Below, piece by piece: positions 1 through 10,200 of a stretch of DNA of 64,000 nucleotides. Made by a program: the position numbers and the translations under genes. Below the pieces are notes generated by a model that was given only the letters and a program-made list of their open reading frames with translations, was not told the DNA's origin and did not search any database. Source of the DNA: Haberlea rhodopensis (lineage: Eukaryota; Streptophyta; Magnoliopsida; Lamiales; Gesneriaceae). Every line of letters begins with the position of its first letter. Within the stretch, counting starts at the first letter, position 1. The DNA lies in contig CAJQUN010000014.1 of the NCBI GenBank assembly GCA_907163345.1, positions 6,014,001-6,078,000 of the forward strand. The letters run 5' to 3'.

Positions 1-468
1 CAAATTTGATTTGGATACGTAATACCCTCATACTCGGGTCTCATTTCCCGTAATACACTTTGTACGTACTTAGGTTATGTAAAAACAACTCTAGCAAATA
101 TTAAGAAAAATACTAGGAGTAGGATTGTCAATTAAGATCATATAAATAAATAAATAATAGGATTGTGTTGAATTAACAGTTTAAATTACAAATTTTAAAT
201 ACAAACTATTCATATTTTTAATTTTAGAATCATGTGAAATGTTGTGTATTTTTTCAGGGGTGACTCTTTTTTGTGGAGACATAGAGTATCCATATATGTA
301 CTGGTGGATTTAAGTTCATGAACGATATTTTGAGTTAATTTGTATATAAAAAATATATACATTGAATTTTTTTTATCAATTTGACTTTTAAAAAGGTTTT
401 TTTTTTTTTAAAACAAAATGTATAAATAGCTTTAATATTCGATTATAATAGTGAGGTGGAATCTGTTT
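1..468. other. AT-rich flank, no gene seen
   Basis: No ORF with recognisable similarity lies in this AT-rich stretch (runs of A and T around 345-420). It ends directly at the CACTA terminus that follows. It is probably intergenic or older transposon sequence into which the CACTA element inserted. Confidence 0.5.
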
Positions 469-775
469 CACTACTAGAAAACCGGTTTTAGTGACGCTAA
501 AAAGCGTCACTAAACGTAGGTATAGTGACGTTTTTACTTTTAATGACGCTTGCCTAAAGCGTCGCGTAGGTAGGCATTTCACTAGGTATATAGGTTAGAT
601 TACCGCTTCAAAGTGTCACGAAAAACAGTATTTATGTCACTTTAAAGTGTAACAATAACATACAATACGTATTAAAACACCCACATCTGCGACGCTTTAA
701 GCTAACGTCACTAAACAAAAGCGTCATTATAGCCATATTTCTCGATGCTTTTTAGTGTCTCTACATATATTTCAA
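469..775 (+). mobile_element. CACTA (En/Spm-type) transposon terminus with subterminal repeats
   Basis: The sequence from 469 starts CACTACTAGAAAACCGG, a typical plant CACTA terminal inverted repeat, preceded by ttt, a possible 3-bp target duplication. The next 300 bases carry many direct and inverted copies of a short subterminal motif (GCGTCACTAAA, AGTGACG, GACGCTTT). Such repeats bind the CACTA transposase in characterised elements. The orientation implies that the element extends to the right. No matching right terminus (ending in CTAGTAGTG) was found in the window, so the right boundary is unknown and may have been lost to later insertions. Confidence 0.75.
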
Positions 776-1194
776 ACACAGTACAACGAATTTGCATCAC
801 AATAACTTAAAAGTTGTTTTTTTTTTCATTTTTCGTGCTTATACATATAAAACAAATAAAATAAAAGCAGACATCTGTATTAACTTAAAATCATAAAACC
901 TGTCATAAAATTATGTACAATATTAAAGCGCAAAATTACAAAAACTAGTAAAATTTAAATCAAGTTGAATAAAAAAAGTCATTACAACTATTAAATTCAT
1001 TACAAGCTTTTCAAGTAGTTCGTACAAACTATCAAAGTCATACTCTTAGACCTCCACCGAGTAGTTCACAATCATGATTAATTTGTCTGTCGAGTTCAAT
1101 TAGTCAATTACAAAAATGCCAATGCAATAGAACAAAATAATTTAGATGATAACAGAGATACTCTAAAACTTACTTCATTAGTTCTTGGCACGAA
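776..1194. other. no gene seen (inside presumed CACTA element)
   Basis: AT-rich stretch between the CACTA subterminal repeats and the PIP5K-like pseudogene. No coding similarity is visible on either strand. Confidence 0.4.
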
Positions 1195-1860
1195 TTAGTT
1201 TGCAGGATCCTCAAGTATACTGGTTTCATCAATCTCATCCTCGGGCTTATTCATTGCACGGCCATGGGCTGAGCCTTTCAAATCAAAACTTTTACGGATT
1301 CGATACTTGGAGCAGAATAAATTTCCCATCACAATGAATCTTGTCTGGCTTAAGTTAGCACACGTTCGATTAGCTATTTGACTGAGACAAAACGCAGACC
1401 GATGAACCGAATTACAGAATACATACCTTGACACCACCAACTGGTTTCACGCAATGAATGCCGAAAAACATTGTGTTTGAGGGAATTTTCATATTGAGAT
1501 ATATGTTTGTAATAACTTGGAAGCATCTTGATAAGCACCGAAAAGAAACAATAACCAACCTTTAATCAAGAACATCAAACAGATACATCCATCATCGTTG
1601 AAGATTTTACATTTTGATTATTCAGCTTATGCTACAATTGCACCTTTCGTTGTAAAAAACTAAGACAAAAAAAGGTAGGCTGCTAACCTTGGCTTCTGCT
1701 TTTTTCACTGTTTTGATCATAAACCTATCATCCTCTATTAAATAAAAGTAACTTCCGCTCTTTCCAGGTGATGAAAGCTCACTCAGACCATCGTTTCCAC
1801 AAACAGCTATAACATTTAGTCAGCTTGATCCACTTGGAAAAGCTTCCTTATATGCCTGAC
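1195..1860 (-). pseudogene. phosphatidylinositol-4-phosphate 5-kinase (PIP5K) fragment, broken
   Basis: Three minus-strand blocks match, in order, the conserved catalytic region of plant PIP5Ks, which convert PI4P to PI(4,5)P2 at membranes. Block 1 (about 1860-1689) reads RKLFQVD, then LSSPGKSG and [13 protein letters not shown]. Block 2 (about 1538-1440) reads IKMLPSYY, YEN, then [10 protein letters not shown]. Block 3 (about 1345-1205) reads [22 protein letters not shown] and IDET. It is a fragment: the rest of the kinase domain and the N-terminal MORN repeats are absent. Damage includes stops near 1825 where family members read ADYMLSICGND, a frameshift near 1470, and CG instead of AG at the acceptor in front of block 2 (about 1539). 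Introns are retained, so capture was at DNA level. The family assignment rests on recalled consensus motifs and is strong; function is lost. Confidence 0.82.
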
Positions 1861-1879
1861 AATCCAACAAAACAATCAC

Positions 1880-2085
1880 CATCTAAGACTCAAAATCTTA
1901 AGGAAATAACGTCTGAATTCTCTCCAAAAGCTACTATAGTTTTACAAATCACATACTTAAGCAAATTAATCCCATCGGCAGGAGTGATATCAGAAATAAT
2001 AGTTCAAGCAGCTGTAAGAGCAATCTGGAGAGCTGCAATTAGCGAGATACTGGAACTTGCAGCTGAAACAAACAAGTCATAAGTG
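1880..2085 (+). other. unassigned open stretch between the two captured gene fragments
   Basis: The plus strand is open from 1825 to 2082 and its C-terminal part looks helical and protein-like (it ends RAIWRAAISEILELAAETNK). The minus strand over the same bases has a plausible splice acceptor (TTTGTTTCAG) at about 2070. I cannot assign either reading to a family. It could be a third captured gene piece or intron of the neighbouring fragments. Confidence 0.25.
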
Positions 2086-2120
2086 AGTCTTATGCAGAAT
2101 GTAATCACACAGAATTTTAC

Positions 2121-2412
2121 TTTCTCAAATGCAATGATCAAATTGTCTCTTGCGGTAATAAAAGGGTTATCAACATCTAGACTTCGAAAATAGCGATAAA
2201 TGGACACCAGCTCATCATTTGAATATCCAGCAAGTAAAGCAAGCTGAAAATAGTAAAAGAAAACTAATAATAAGCAAACAATCAAAAGATAACTAATAAA
2301 AAAAAAAGGAGTATTTTAATCAATGCTCTCAAAGTTAACAAAAAAGCAGAACAAAAAGTTATACATTGACTCACCTGATGATGTGGATTACTTCTTGAAG
2401 GGCAGAATGAAA
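2121..2412 (-). pseudogene. SMG7 (EST1-like nonsense-mediated decay factor) fragment, two exons
   Basis: The upstream exon ends at 2375 with CPSRSNPHHQ, followed by a GTGAGT donor. A 131-bp intron (2374-2244) ends in TTTTCAG. The next exon (2243-2121) reads LALLAGYSNDELVSIYRYF, then VDNPFITARDNLIIAFEK. In intact plant SMG7 the corresponding stretch (SGNPHHQ followed by LAILASYSGDELVAVYRYF) lies after the 14-3-3-like domain. SMG7 recruits decay factors to phosphorylated UPF1. Only about 50 codons are present, so this cannot be a gene. It is on the same strand as the PIP5K piece, about 260 bp away, although the two genes are unrelated. Confidence 0.8.
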
Positions 2413-2984
2413 ATAAAAACATATTGAGGATAATAATTTGGTGCTTTCTGAAAGTTAGAAGTATTATATAGAGGGATGTGTACTTGCATTTGATGTTTTG
2501 CAAAAATTTTGTTGAGTGAAAATTTACTTGGCTCTGTTGTTCTCCATCAGGTGGTATTCGATGGCTTCTGATCCTTTTTTGTGTCTGAAGACAAGTGACA
2601 ACATTTCATTTCAACTGACAGTCATATATGTATCGTGCCATTGTGTAACCTCGATAATCTATACACAACGTGCGAGTAAAGAATACTCATCTTTCATAGG
2701 TATATAGTGTGTATATCAAAGATAACAGCAGACAAGAAACATAGAAAGCACAAGACCCAAGTTAGTTGGTTATAACACCAAATAGATTCAGAAGGGAAGA
2801 CCTGTTGTGTTTCCATACCTCGGTGACGTGAAAGTTTCCTTTCATCCGGCTCAAGTAGGTACACCCAATAAAGAAACGAGTTCTCACTTTCAAATTCTAG
2901 AAAACCCAAAAACAAAAAGATCTACTCCTTACTCCTTACTCCTATATAACGTAAGCGATACAGTCCGCCATCAACTCCCATCCG
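2413..2984. other. no recognisable gene
   Basis: Only short ORFs without family resemblance occur here. It probably still belongs to the CACTA element or to captured non-coding sequence. Confidence 0.35.
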
Positions 2985-3350
2985 AAGGGGCAATTTCAGA
3001 TTCAAACGCAACGGAAATAAAACATAAACAGATCTCGACCCAGGGACGGAAGATCGCGCCTGATTCATATATATTAAGCATGCAAATAACAAATATAATG
3101 CACGAAAAGAGAATACCGTTCACCGTCGTAGATCTGAATGTGGTAATCCCCCGAGTCCAATAAACCTGACCAAATCTACAAGCTCGGCACCAGTGCTAGT
3201 TTGATGTTTGCTTTTGTGAGAGAGAGTGAAGTGATTAAGAGTGATTGATACATTTAACCCTAATGACATATTTATAGTTGTAATCAGCTAATTGGGCCAC
3301 GAATAAGAAAGCCCATTAGGCCAACGTTTGGCTTGTAGGGCATTTATGCT
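2985..3350 (-). repeat. inverted remnant of the Copia-2 LTR family
   Basis: Read on the minus strand, this segment matches the LTR at 23534-23882 almost end to end: TTAGCATAAATG, the GGCCTAATGGGC block, CTCTCTCTCACAAAAGC, and CATTCAGATCTACGACGG. Similarity stops before the last ~25 bp of the LTR. No primer binding site follows, so this is a truncated or solo LTR. It is inverted relative to the copy about 20 kb away, with the Athila and Copia-1 elements between them. Confidence 0.75.
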
Positions 3351-3669
3351 AATGATCTCTCACTTGCCCAAAAGCCAAACCAAAACTACAAACTCATAAT
3401 CCAAGTAACTCAATCTAATTAAATAATTTGATGTACTACCAATACACATAATTATGAGACATAAATATATCAAAACGTTTTAATTTTAGAACTTTCTATA
3501 AATGGAACATTGTCAAATATAGAAACTCCACCAAATTGAGGAGCATTCAAAATTTCATCTCTTCTAAATCACTCAATTTGAGCACTTAACATTTGAGTCT
3601 CAATTCTCATCGATAGATCGGCGGCCGGTTGATTGTGACACAGCGAGGCTCAAGTGTATCATAGCAGTA
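3351..3669. other. unassigned sequence between LTR remnant and Athila element
   Basis: Non-coding and AT-rich, with short repeats of the type CAATTTGAG / CTCAATTTG around 3530-3600. It ends in cagta, the presumed target site of the Athila element. The other side of that insertion is truncated, so the duplication cannot be checked. Confidence 0.35.
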
Positions 3670-4656
3670 TGATCGCTATTATTTTAAACAATTATTTCTC
3701 AGTGTAGCGATTCTACCGCAAGTGCACGGTGTCAAGTTTTAGTATAGTGTTATATAAGAAAAGATGTCGAACCCACAGGGACTAACGTATAAGTATCAAA
3801 TAAAATTAATTAAATTATATTTAGCCTACGAAAAGGATGATTAATTAAAGAATTAAACTAAAGAATTAAAAACTCAAAACTAACACAATTCCTTTGAAGA
3901 TGCGAAGGAATTCCGCTCGAGAAATCTACCAAGATGTTTGTTCAATTATGCGTCGTCAATGATTTGTTTGCTAAAACAATTTCTTATCAATCAATTCTTA
4001 AGGTGACGGATTTCCGAATATAATCAATACACTCTCTCGAGCTGTGTTGAAACTAGCAGTAAATTGACACTAGTAACTCTCGTTCACTAATACCAATTTA
4101 ATACCCTCTATGAAAACCGTTATTCTTTAAATCGTTCAATTTAAAGTGACAACGTATGTGATTTAATCCCTCGATCTAAATCTTAAACATACCACATGAA
4201 TTATTTGAGCGTATTACAATTTTATCTCTCGATCTCAATTGTAATTCACAAGTTCAATCAAAGGTAGCTAGGCTTTGATAGCATGGAGCATATAATTCAT
4301 GCACAAAAGATATTGATTCACTTAAACACAACCAAATCAAAGATTCAAACACAATTCACTTAAAATTGATAGAATAAACCAGATTAAATTCAAATCAAAT
4401 TCAAATAGATGTTCAATTGTTTCTCAACCTCAAAAACATCAACTAAATATGAAAATCAAATTAATCTAGAGTTTAGAAATACGATAAACGTAGGAGGACT
4501 CCGTGCGTTGAACGATCTTTCTTCTCTCGCTTCCTTCCTTGCACTTCAAAGGATTCTTCAACCTTGTTCTTCCGGAGATGAAAGGCGGCTAAGAAAAATG
4601 GAATTAGGTCTGATTATTCTTCAGAATAGGGATGCAAATTTCGTGCCTCTTTTCCT

Positions 4657-4665
4657 TATTTATAG
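4657..4665 (-). promoter_or_regulatory. putative TATA box of the Athila LTR
   Basis: The minus strand reads CTATAAATA, a canonical plant TATA box, inside the LTR. It lies about 75 bp downstream (in element orientation) of the CGATCGATCG array, so that array would be in the upstream promoter (U3) region. Confidence 0.45.
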
Positions 4666-4740
4666 AGGAGGAGAGATATGGAATTGTTTTTATAAAATCA
4701 GACCAAATCAAGAGTTTAATTTTCTGAAAAATCTCCGTCT

Positions 4741-4987
4741 CGATCGATCGAGCCTTATGTCTCGATCGATCGAGCGTCTTCAACATCCGAGTCTTCAATT
4801 CTCTGCCTCTCTCGATCGATCGAGATGAATCTTCCGATCGATCGAGACTTCTTCTCAAATTCTTTTTCAACTTTCTGCCTGAGTCGATCGATCGAGAATG
4901 ATGTTCCGATCGATCGAGAATCCAAAATCTTTGTTGGCCATTCTTCTGCCTCGGTCGATCGATCGGGAAGCTTGTTCCGATCGATCG
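4741..4987. repeat. Athila LTR array of paired CGATCGATCG palindromes
   Basis: Eight exact copies of the self-complementary 10-mer start at 4741, 4763, 4813, 4835, 4885, 4907, 4956 and 4978. Spacings alternate 22 and 50 (once 49) bp, so the array is four 72-bp units with two palindromes each. Most sites are extended to TCGATCGATCGAG. The 22-bp step is close to two helical turns. All reading frames through the array encode SIDR-type repeats that are translation artefacts. Confidence 0.95.
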
Positions 4988-5182
4988 AGATTTCCAAAAC
5001 TCAAAATCTACATTTATTGGCTTGATTTGATCTGTTTTCTTCCTTGTAGCTCAATTCTTCCATATTCCACCTAGATTCCTGAAACAAGCAAATAAATACC
5101 AAAAAGCATAACATCTTCACGGAATCTACACGAATATATATACAAATCAAGACTTAAATACGCGTAATAATCAACCCTATCA

Positions 5183-5196
5183 ACTCCCCCAAACTT
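5183..5196 (-). promoter_or_regulatory. polypurine tract of the Athila element
   Basis: The minus strand reads AAGTTTGGGGGAGT immediately before the TGATAGGG start of the 3' LTR. This is the expected plus-strand priming site for reverse transcription. Confidence 0.85.
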
Positions 5197-6687
5197 AGAT
5201 TTGATCGTCCTCGAGCAAACATTAAGATCAAAATGTAAAGTTCATCATCAATACTTTGAATGAATTAGTCATAGCAACTCAATTGTAAAAGCTCAGAAAT
5301 CCCACTAACACATCAACCATAAATCAATCCAAAACTCAACAAGAAGTGTTTCCCCCTAAGTTAAGCAATAAATCGAAAAAGCGGAACGTGTGTGTGTGTT
5401 AATGTCAATCACGAGTTTCATATATACTTTAAGGATCAAATAGTGCTATTAAACTCAAAATCAAGATTTTCTTTTAAACACTCCATAAGCCTATTTTTCA
5501 AGCACTTCTCTACTAATGTAGTTATTCCCTAGACTTGGATTAATAGGTCTTTTAAGCTTGTAATGTTTGGCCTAGGTTGTTGGCTTCAAATAAAAGATAG
5601 GGAAATACAAAGAAGAGAGTATAATCTTTGAAGATTCAAAATTTTAGCACACATTGAGCTTCTCTTCTTTTTCTTTTATAGTCTTGGCCACTTTGGGTCT
5701 TATTTATTCAATTCTTTTCAAGGCTCTTTCTATCTCTTTCTTTTCTCATTCATCAATTTTTCAATAAGCTCATCAAAGTATAGCAATTCAAGTGCATCTA
5801 ATGAGAATCATTATACTCCCTTTTGGGTCAAGATAAAAATCTTCCATTTAAGCTCAAGTAGGGGGTATAATAAGGTTGCCAAAGAATGTTGAATGGGGCT
5901 AATAGTATGTCAAACATACTCCATTCTTTTACAATTTAGGCTCAAATTAGGGAACTAGGGATTGATATCAACGTGGTAAGCTTGAAAGGCTCAAACGGTC
6001 CAAAGATCGCCTAAATCATTTCCAAGTCTAGTTCCTAACTATAAAATTTCGCCTCAAAGTGCTCTAAAGTAGGTTCTAAAGTGTTTCAAGATCCTCAAGA
6101 CAAATCATAGTTAACACAATTGTTCCAATAAACAATTCACTCAATCATGAGCCAAAAGTGCTCAAAATATTCCTCAATTTTGAAATATTAACTTAACCTA
6201 AGATATTCACAAACAAGTTAAAATCTTGAAGACTTAAGTTGAGATGGGGATTAATATCATCATGTAATACCATTGCAGATCTAATTCATTATTTCTAAAT
6301 GATGAACTTATTTTCAAAAAAAAAAATATATTATATGCTCAAAAACGATCTAATCTCATGCAAACTCATGCTAGATTAGTCATGCAAGGAAGTAACGCAA
6401 GTCAATAGCAGAAACCAATACACCCCCCCCCCCCCCAAACTTAGTACATGCATTGCCCTCAATGTATGGTAAACAATAAAGGCAAAGGCAAGGCACATAC
6501 CTCGACGACGATCGTCAGTAATCGTCGTCATCATCATGCTCTGGAGGTAGTACTGGGTAAGACGGCTCCTCAGCACGCATGGAGTCTCGCCAAAATCAAG
6601 AAAACAAGAACTAAAATAAAACAAAGCAAAGGGTTAAGAAAGAGTTCTTGATTTATAGTCCCAAGCTGGACTTTCACCTCCGTTTCC
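5197..6687 (-). other. Athila non-coding region between pol and 3' LTR, with second polypurine tract
   Basis: No ORF of useful length or env-like features. At 6422-6442 a run of about 15 C followed by AAACTTAGT repeats the sequence of the 3' polypurine tract (minus strand ACTAAGTTTGGGGG...), so it may be a second, internal polypurine tract with an expanded G-run. A GT microsatellite lies at about 5389-5400. Confidence 0.55.
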
Positions 6688-8139
6688 TTAGTTATCAAGA
6701 AAACAGATAGAGGCTAACATCTCGCATTTCTCATTGATGTTGTAGTGCTTCAACCGCTGCCCATTTACTATAAAGGTTCCCTTTTCGGGGTCGGTGATTT
6801 CAATAGCGCCAGTTGGGTTTACCTTGGAGACTGTGAATGGTCCAGACCACCGAGAACGTAGTTTAATGGGAAAGAGTCGCAATCTTGAATTGAACAAGAG
6901 TACTGTATCTCCCTCATTGAATTCCCTTCTTTGTATATGATAATCATGACACTTCTTGGTTCTTTCTTTGTAAATCTTTGCATTCTCATATGCCTGATTC
7001 CTAAATTCCTCCATCTCATTTAGCTGTAAAAGACGTTTTTCACCTGCAACATGACAATCAAAGTTAAGTCATTTCATAGCCCAATATGCTTTATGCTCAA
7101 GTTCAACAGGTAGATGACATGCCTTACCAAATACCAACCTATAAGATGATGTGCCAATAGGTGTCTTAAAAGCAGTTCGATAAGCCCATAATGCATCGTC
7201 TAAGCGTAAGGACCAATCCTTCCGGCTTAGAGTCACAGTCTTTTCTAGAATACGTTTTAACTCTCGGTTTGAAACTTCTACTTGTCCGCTGGTTTGTGGG
7301 TGATAAGGTGAAGACACTTTGTGGGTGACACCATATTTACTCAAAAGATTTTCAAATTGTTTGTTGCGAAAATGAGTGCCCCCATCACTAATAATTGCTC
7401 GAGGGGTGCCAAAACGAGTAAAAAATTTTCTTTTCAAAAATTGCACAACCACTCGAGCATCATTTGTGCGTAAGGCTTCCGCCTCAACCCACTTTGACAC
7501 ATAGTCCACTGCGACAAGTATGTATTTGTTTGAACATGAGCTTGAGAAAGGTCCCATAAAATCTATTCCCCATACATCCAAAAGTTCGCATTCGAGAATA
7601 TTGTTTAAAAGTAATTCGTTTCTCCTAGAGATATTACCGACTCTTTGACATCTATCACAAGTAGAGACATACCTGAATGCGTCCTTAAACAGCGTTGGCC
7701 AATAGAAACCAGAGTCAAGTACCTTAGCAGCTGTCTTGGTTGGGCCAAAATGCCCACCTATCTCTCCAGCATGGCATTGCTTCAAGATAGATTGCATGTC
7801 CCTTTCGGGATTACATCTTCTTATGATGTTATCTGCACAAACTTTGAACAAATAGGGCTCCTCCCACATAAGATGTTTAACCTCAGAAAAGAATTTTTTC
7901 TTTTGATAAAAAGATAGATTTTGTGGGAGGATACCACTAGCAATATAGTTCGCAAAATCTGCATACCAAGGTAGAATGTCAGCGTTAAACAATTGCTCAT
8001 CAATAAATGTCTCATTAATTTCTCCTATCTCACTTTCAATTTTTTTCTCTTCATTGTCTATTCGAGACAAATGATCCGCTACCACATTCTCTACACCTTT
8101 CTTATCTCGTATCTCTAAGTCAAATTCTTGCAACAACAA
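6688..8139 (-). pseudogene. Athila integrase
   Basis: The ORF 8139-7069 carries the end of RNase H ([19 protein letters not shown], then DHLSR), the zinc-binding HHCC region ([19 protein letters not shown] ... CDRCQR) and the catalytic core: D in [12 protein letters not shown] in IISDGGTHF, and E after [16 protein letters not shown]. An in-frame TGA at about 7068-7070 separates it from the C-terminal part (7014-6688: [20 protein letters not shown], then SRWSGPFTV). There is no chromodomain, as expected for Athila. Integrase joins the cDNA to target DNA. This copy is broken by the stop. Confidence 0.9.
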
Positions 8140-8144
8140 TATCC

Positions 8145-8545
8145 ACCTAATTAAGCGTGGTCTGGCATCTTTCTTTGCAAGTAAGTATTTAAGTGCACCA
8201 TGATCGGTGTAAACAATAATTTTAGCAAGACATAGATAGGAGTGAAACTTATCGAATGCAAAAAACTATGGCTAGTAGCTCTTTTTCAGTAGTGGCATAA
8301 TTCATTTGTACTTCATTCAAAGTGCGACTAGCATAGTATATGGTATGAAATACCTTGTTCCTCCTTTGACCTAAGACTGCTCCTACGGCTGTGTCACTCG
8401 CATCGCACATCAATTCGAAGGGTAACTCCCAGTCAGGTGCTACCACGGTGCTGTTACCAGTTTCTCCTTGAGAATTTCGAATGCCTGCACACAATCAACA
8501 TTAAATTCATAAGGTGCATCTTTAGTTAACAAATGAGATAAATGC
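8145..8545 (-). pseudogene. Athila RNase H, frameshifted
   Basis: Coding similarity continues from RT but jumps frame at about 8548, 8460 and 8255. The open part 8494-8249 reads APDWELPFELMCDASDTAVG (D of the RNase H active site) and YASRTLNEVQMNYATTEKEL. The next frame reads [19 protein letters not shown]. Each junction fits a single-base insertion or deletion. RNase H degrades the RNA strand of the replication intermediate. Confidence 0.85.
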
Positions 8546-9565
8546 TTAGAAATTTGAGAAATCCTTAATGAAACGACGATAAAATCCTGCATGGCCCAAA
8601 AAACTTCGGATTCCTTTCACTGTTGTTGGGGCGGCAATTGTTGTATCACTTGGATTTTTTGCTCGGTCTACTTCAATACCCTTTTCGGATATCTTATGTC
8701 CCAAGACTACACCTTCTTTGACCATGAAGTGACACTTCTCCCAATTCAATACAAGATTGGTCTCCTCGCATCGTGTCAGCACCAAATCCAAGTTATATAA
8801 ACATATATCAAATGAGGATCCAAAAATAGAGAAATCATCCATGAAAACTTCTAAAAATTTCTCTATCATGCCATGGAATATGGCTACCATGCATCTTTGA
8901 AAAGTGGCAGGGGCATTACATAATCCAAATGGCATTCGTCTAAAGGCAAATGTACCATAAGGGCAAGTGAAAGTAGTTTTCTCTTGGTCCTCTGGTGTAA
9001 TAGCGATTTGGTTATACCCTGAATACCTATCTAGAAAGCAAAAAAAATCATAACCTGCTAATCTTTCTATCATTTGATCAATGAAGGGAAGGGGGAAGTG
9101 ATCTTTACGAGTGGATTCATTTAATCTCCTATAGTCAATGCACACTCTCCACCCCGTGACCGTCGTAGTATGTATCAATTCATTGTTTTCATTAGGGACA
9201 ACAGTAATGCCACCTTTCTTTCGTACACATTGAATAGGACTTACCCATGAGCTATCAGAGATAGGGTATATAATACCTGCATCCATGAGCTTAATGACTT
9301 CGGCTTTTACTACCTCTTGCATTTTTGGATTGAGATGGCGTTGTGGTTGTACCACGGGCTTGAAAGTTTCTTCCATCAGAATTTTATGCATGCACACTGA
9401 TGGGCTAATTCCTTTGATATCTGCTATCTTCCATCCAAATGCCTTCTTGTGCTCCCTAAGGACTTTAAGAAGCTTCCCCTCGTTTTCACCTGTCAAAGAT
9501 GAAGAGATAATGATAGGTAACGAATTTCCAGCATCTAGGAATACATACTTGAGATGAGATGGAGG
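8546..9565 (-). pseudogene. Athila reverse transcriptase
   Basis: Open from 9496 to 8546, with motifs in order: KVLREHKKAFGWKIADIKGI, VCIDYRRLNESTRKDHFPLP, FCFLDRYSGYNQI, PFGLCNAPATFQRCM, and the palm motif FMDDFSIFG at about 8820-8845. The thumb/connection reads LGHKISEKGIEV. Family members read SKIAKPL-like residues after the ORF end at FSNF, where a frameshift stops this copy. Upstream, a one-base loss near 9568 disconnects it from the protease. Confidence 0.92.
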
Positions 9566-10200
9566 GGCTTTAGTTCAAGCTTGGGTGATTCTTCAATGGA
9601 TGGCCGTTGAGGCTTAATGTCTCTTTTTCCCAACTCTCCAAGATTTTCAGTGGCTCGTTTCATATAGGGAACGATGTTGTTCAATTGAGCTAGAATCTCA
9701 ACTTCCTCTTTGTCATGTTGTTTATCGGCTTTCACAAGGTATGCTTCCAATTTTTCTTTGTAAGTACCTTGCAACAAATCAACAGTCAGGGCATCAATGA
9801 TATCAATACTAAAACACATGGGCTCGTCGTGCGGGTGTTTAAGTGCTTTAAAGACATTAAACACAACTTGATCCTCCCCTACACGGAGGATCAACTTCCC
9901 TTGTTGGACATCTATGATTTCCTTTCCCGTTGCTAAGAATGGTCGGCCTAAAATCAGTGGTGTCTCCCTCTCCTCTTCCATATCTAGTACTAGAAATTCA
10001 ACTGGGAATATGAATTTGTCCACTTTGACTAACACGTCTTCAATGATTCCTCGGGGATATGTGATAGATCTATCCGCCAATTGCAGTGAAACTTTGGTGG
10101 GTTTCGGCTCTCCCAGTCCCAACCTCCTGAAAATGGAAAAAGGCATCAAATTTATACTCGCACCCAAATCACACAATGATTTAGCAAATGAAACTGATCA
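9566..10200 (-). pseudogene. Athila aspartic protease and linker
   Basis: The minus-strand ORF 10176-9535 starts CDLGASINLMPFSIFRRLGL. The catalytic triplet is DLG where classical proteases have DT/SG, and DLGAS is common in Athila. FILGRPFLAT-type sequence (LILGRPFLATG) follows about 70 residues later. The remaining 100 residues are an acidic linker before RT. An in-frame TGA at about 10196 separates it from the gag end (PCTI). Confidence 0.87.

Larger units (their letters stand above)
3670..5182 (-). repeat. Athila 3' LTR (left, complete)
   Basis: On the minus strand the LTR starts TGATAGGG beside the polypurine tract and ends GCGATCA at 3670, giving TG...CA ends and 1513 bp. Bases 3670-4215 match 12097-12648 closely, which defines the pair. 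It contains a palindrome array at 4741-4987 and a TATA-like box at 4657-4665. Confidence 0.88.

Noticed and set aside
4604..5025. Overlapping ORFs on both strands rich in SIDR/RSIE repeats
   Set aside because: They are translations of the CGATCGATCG array. The palindrome is open in several frames on both strands. The same applies to 44014-44390, 51013-51207 and 60373-60597.
5197..6687. Possible env-like ORF of Athila
   Set aside because: Checked because Athila elements often have one. Only short ORFs without signal or transmembrane segments are present.
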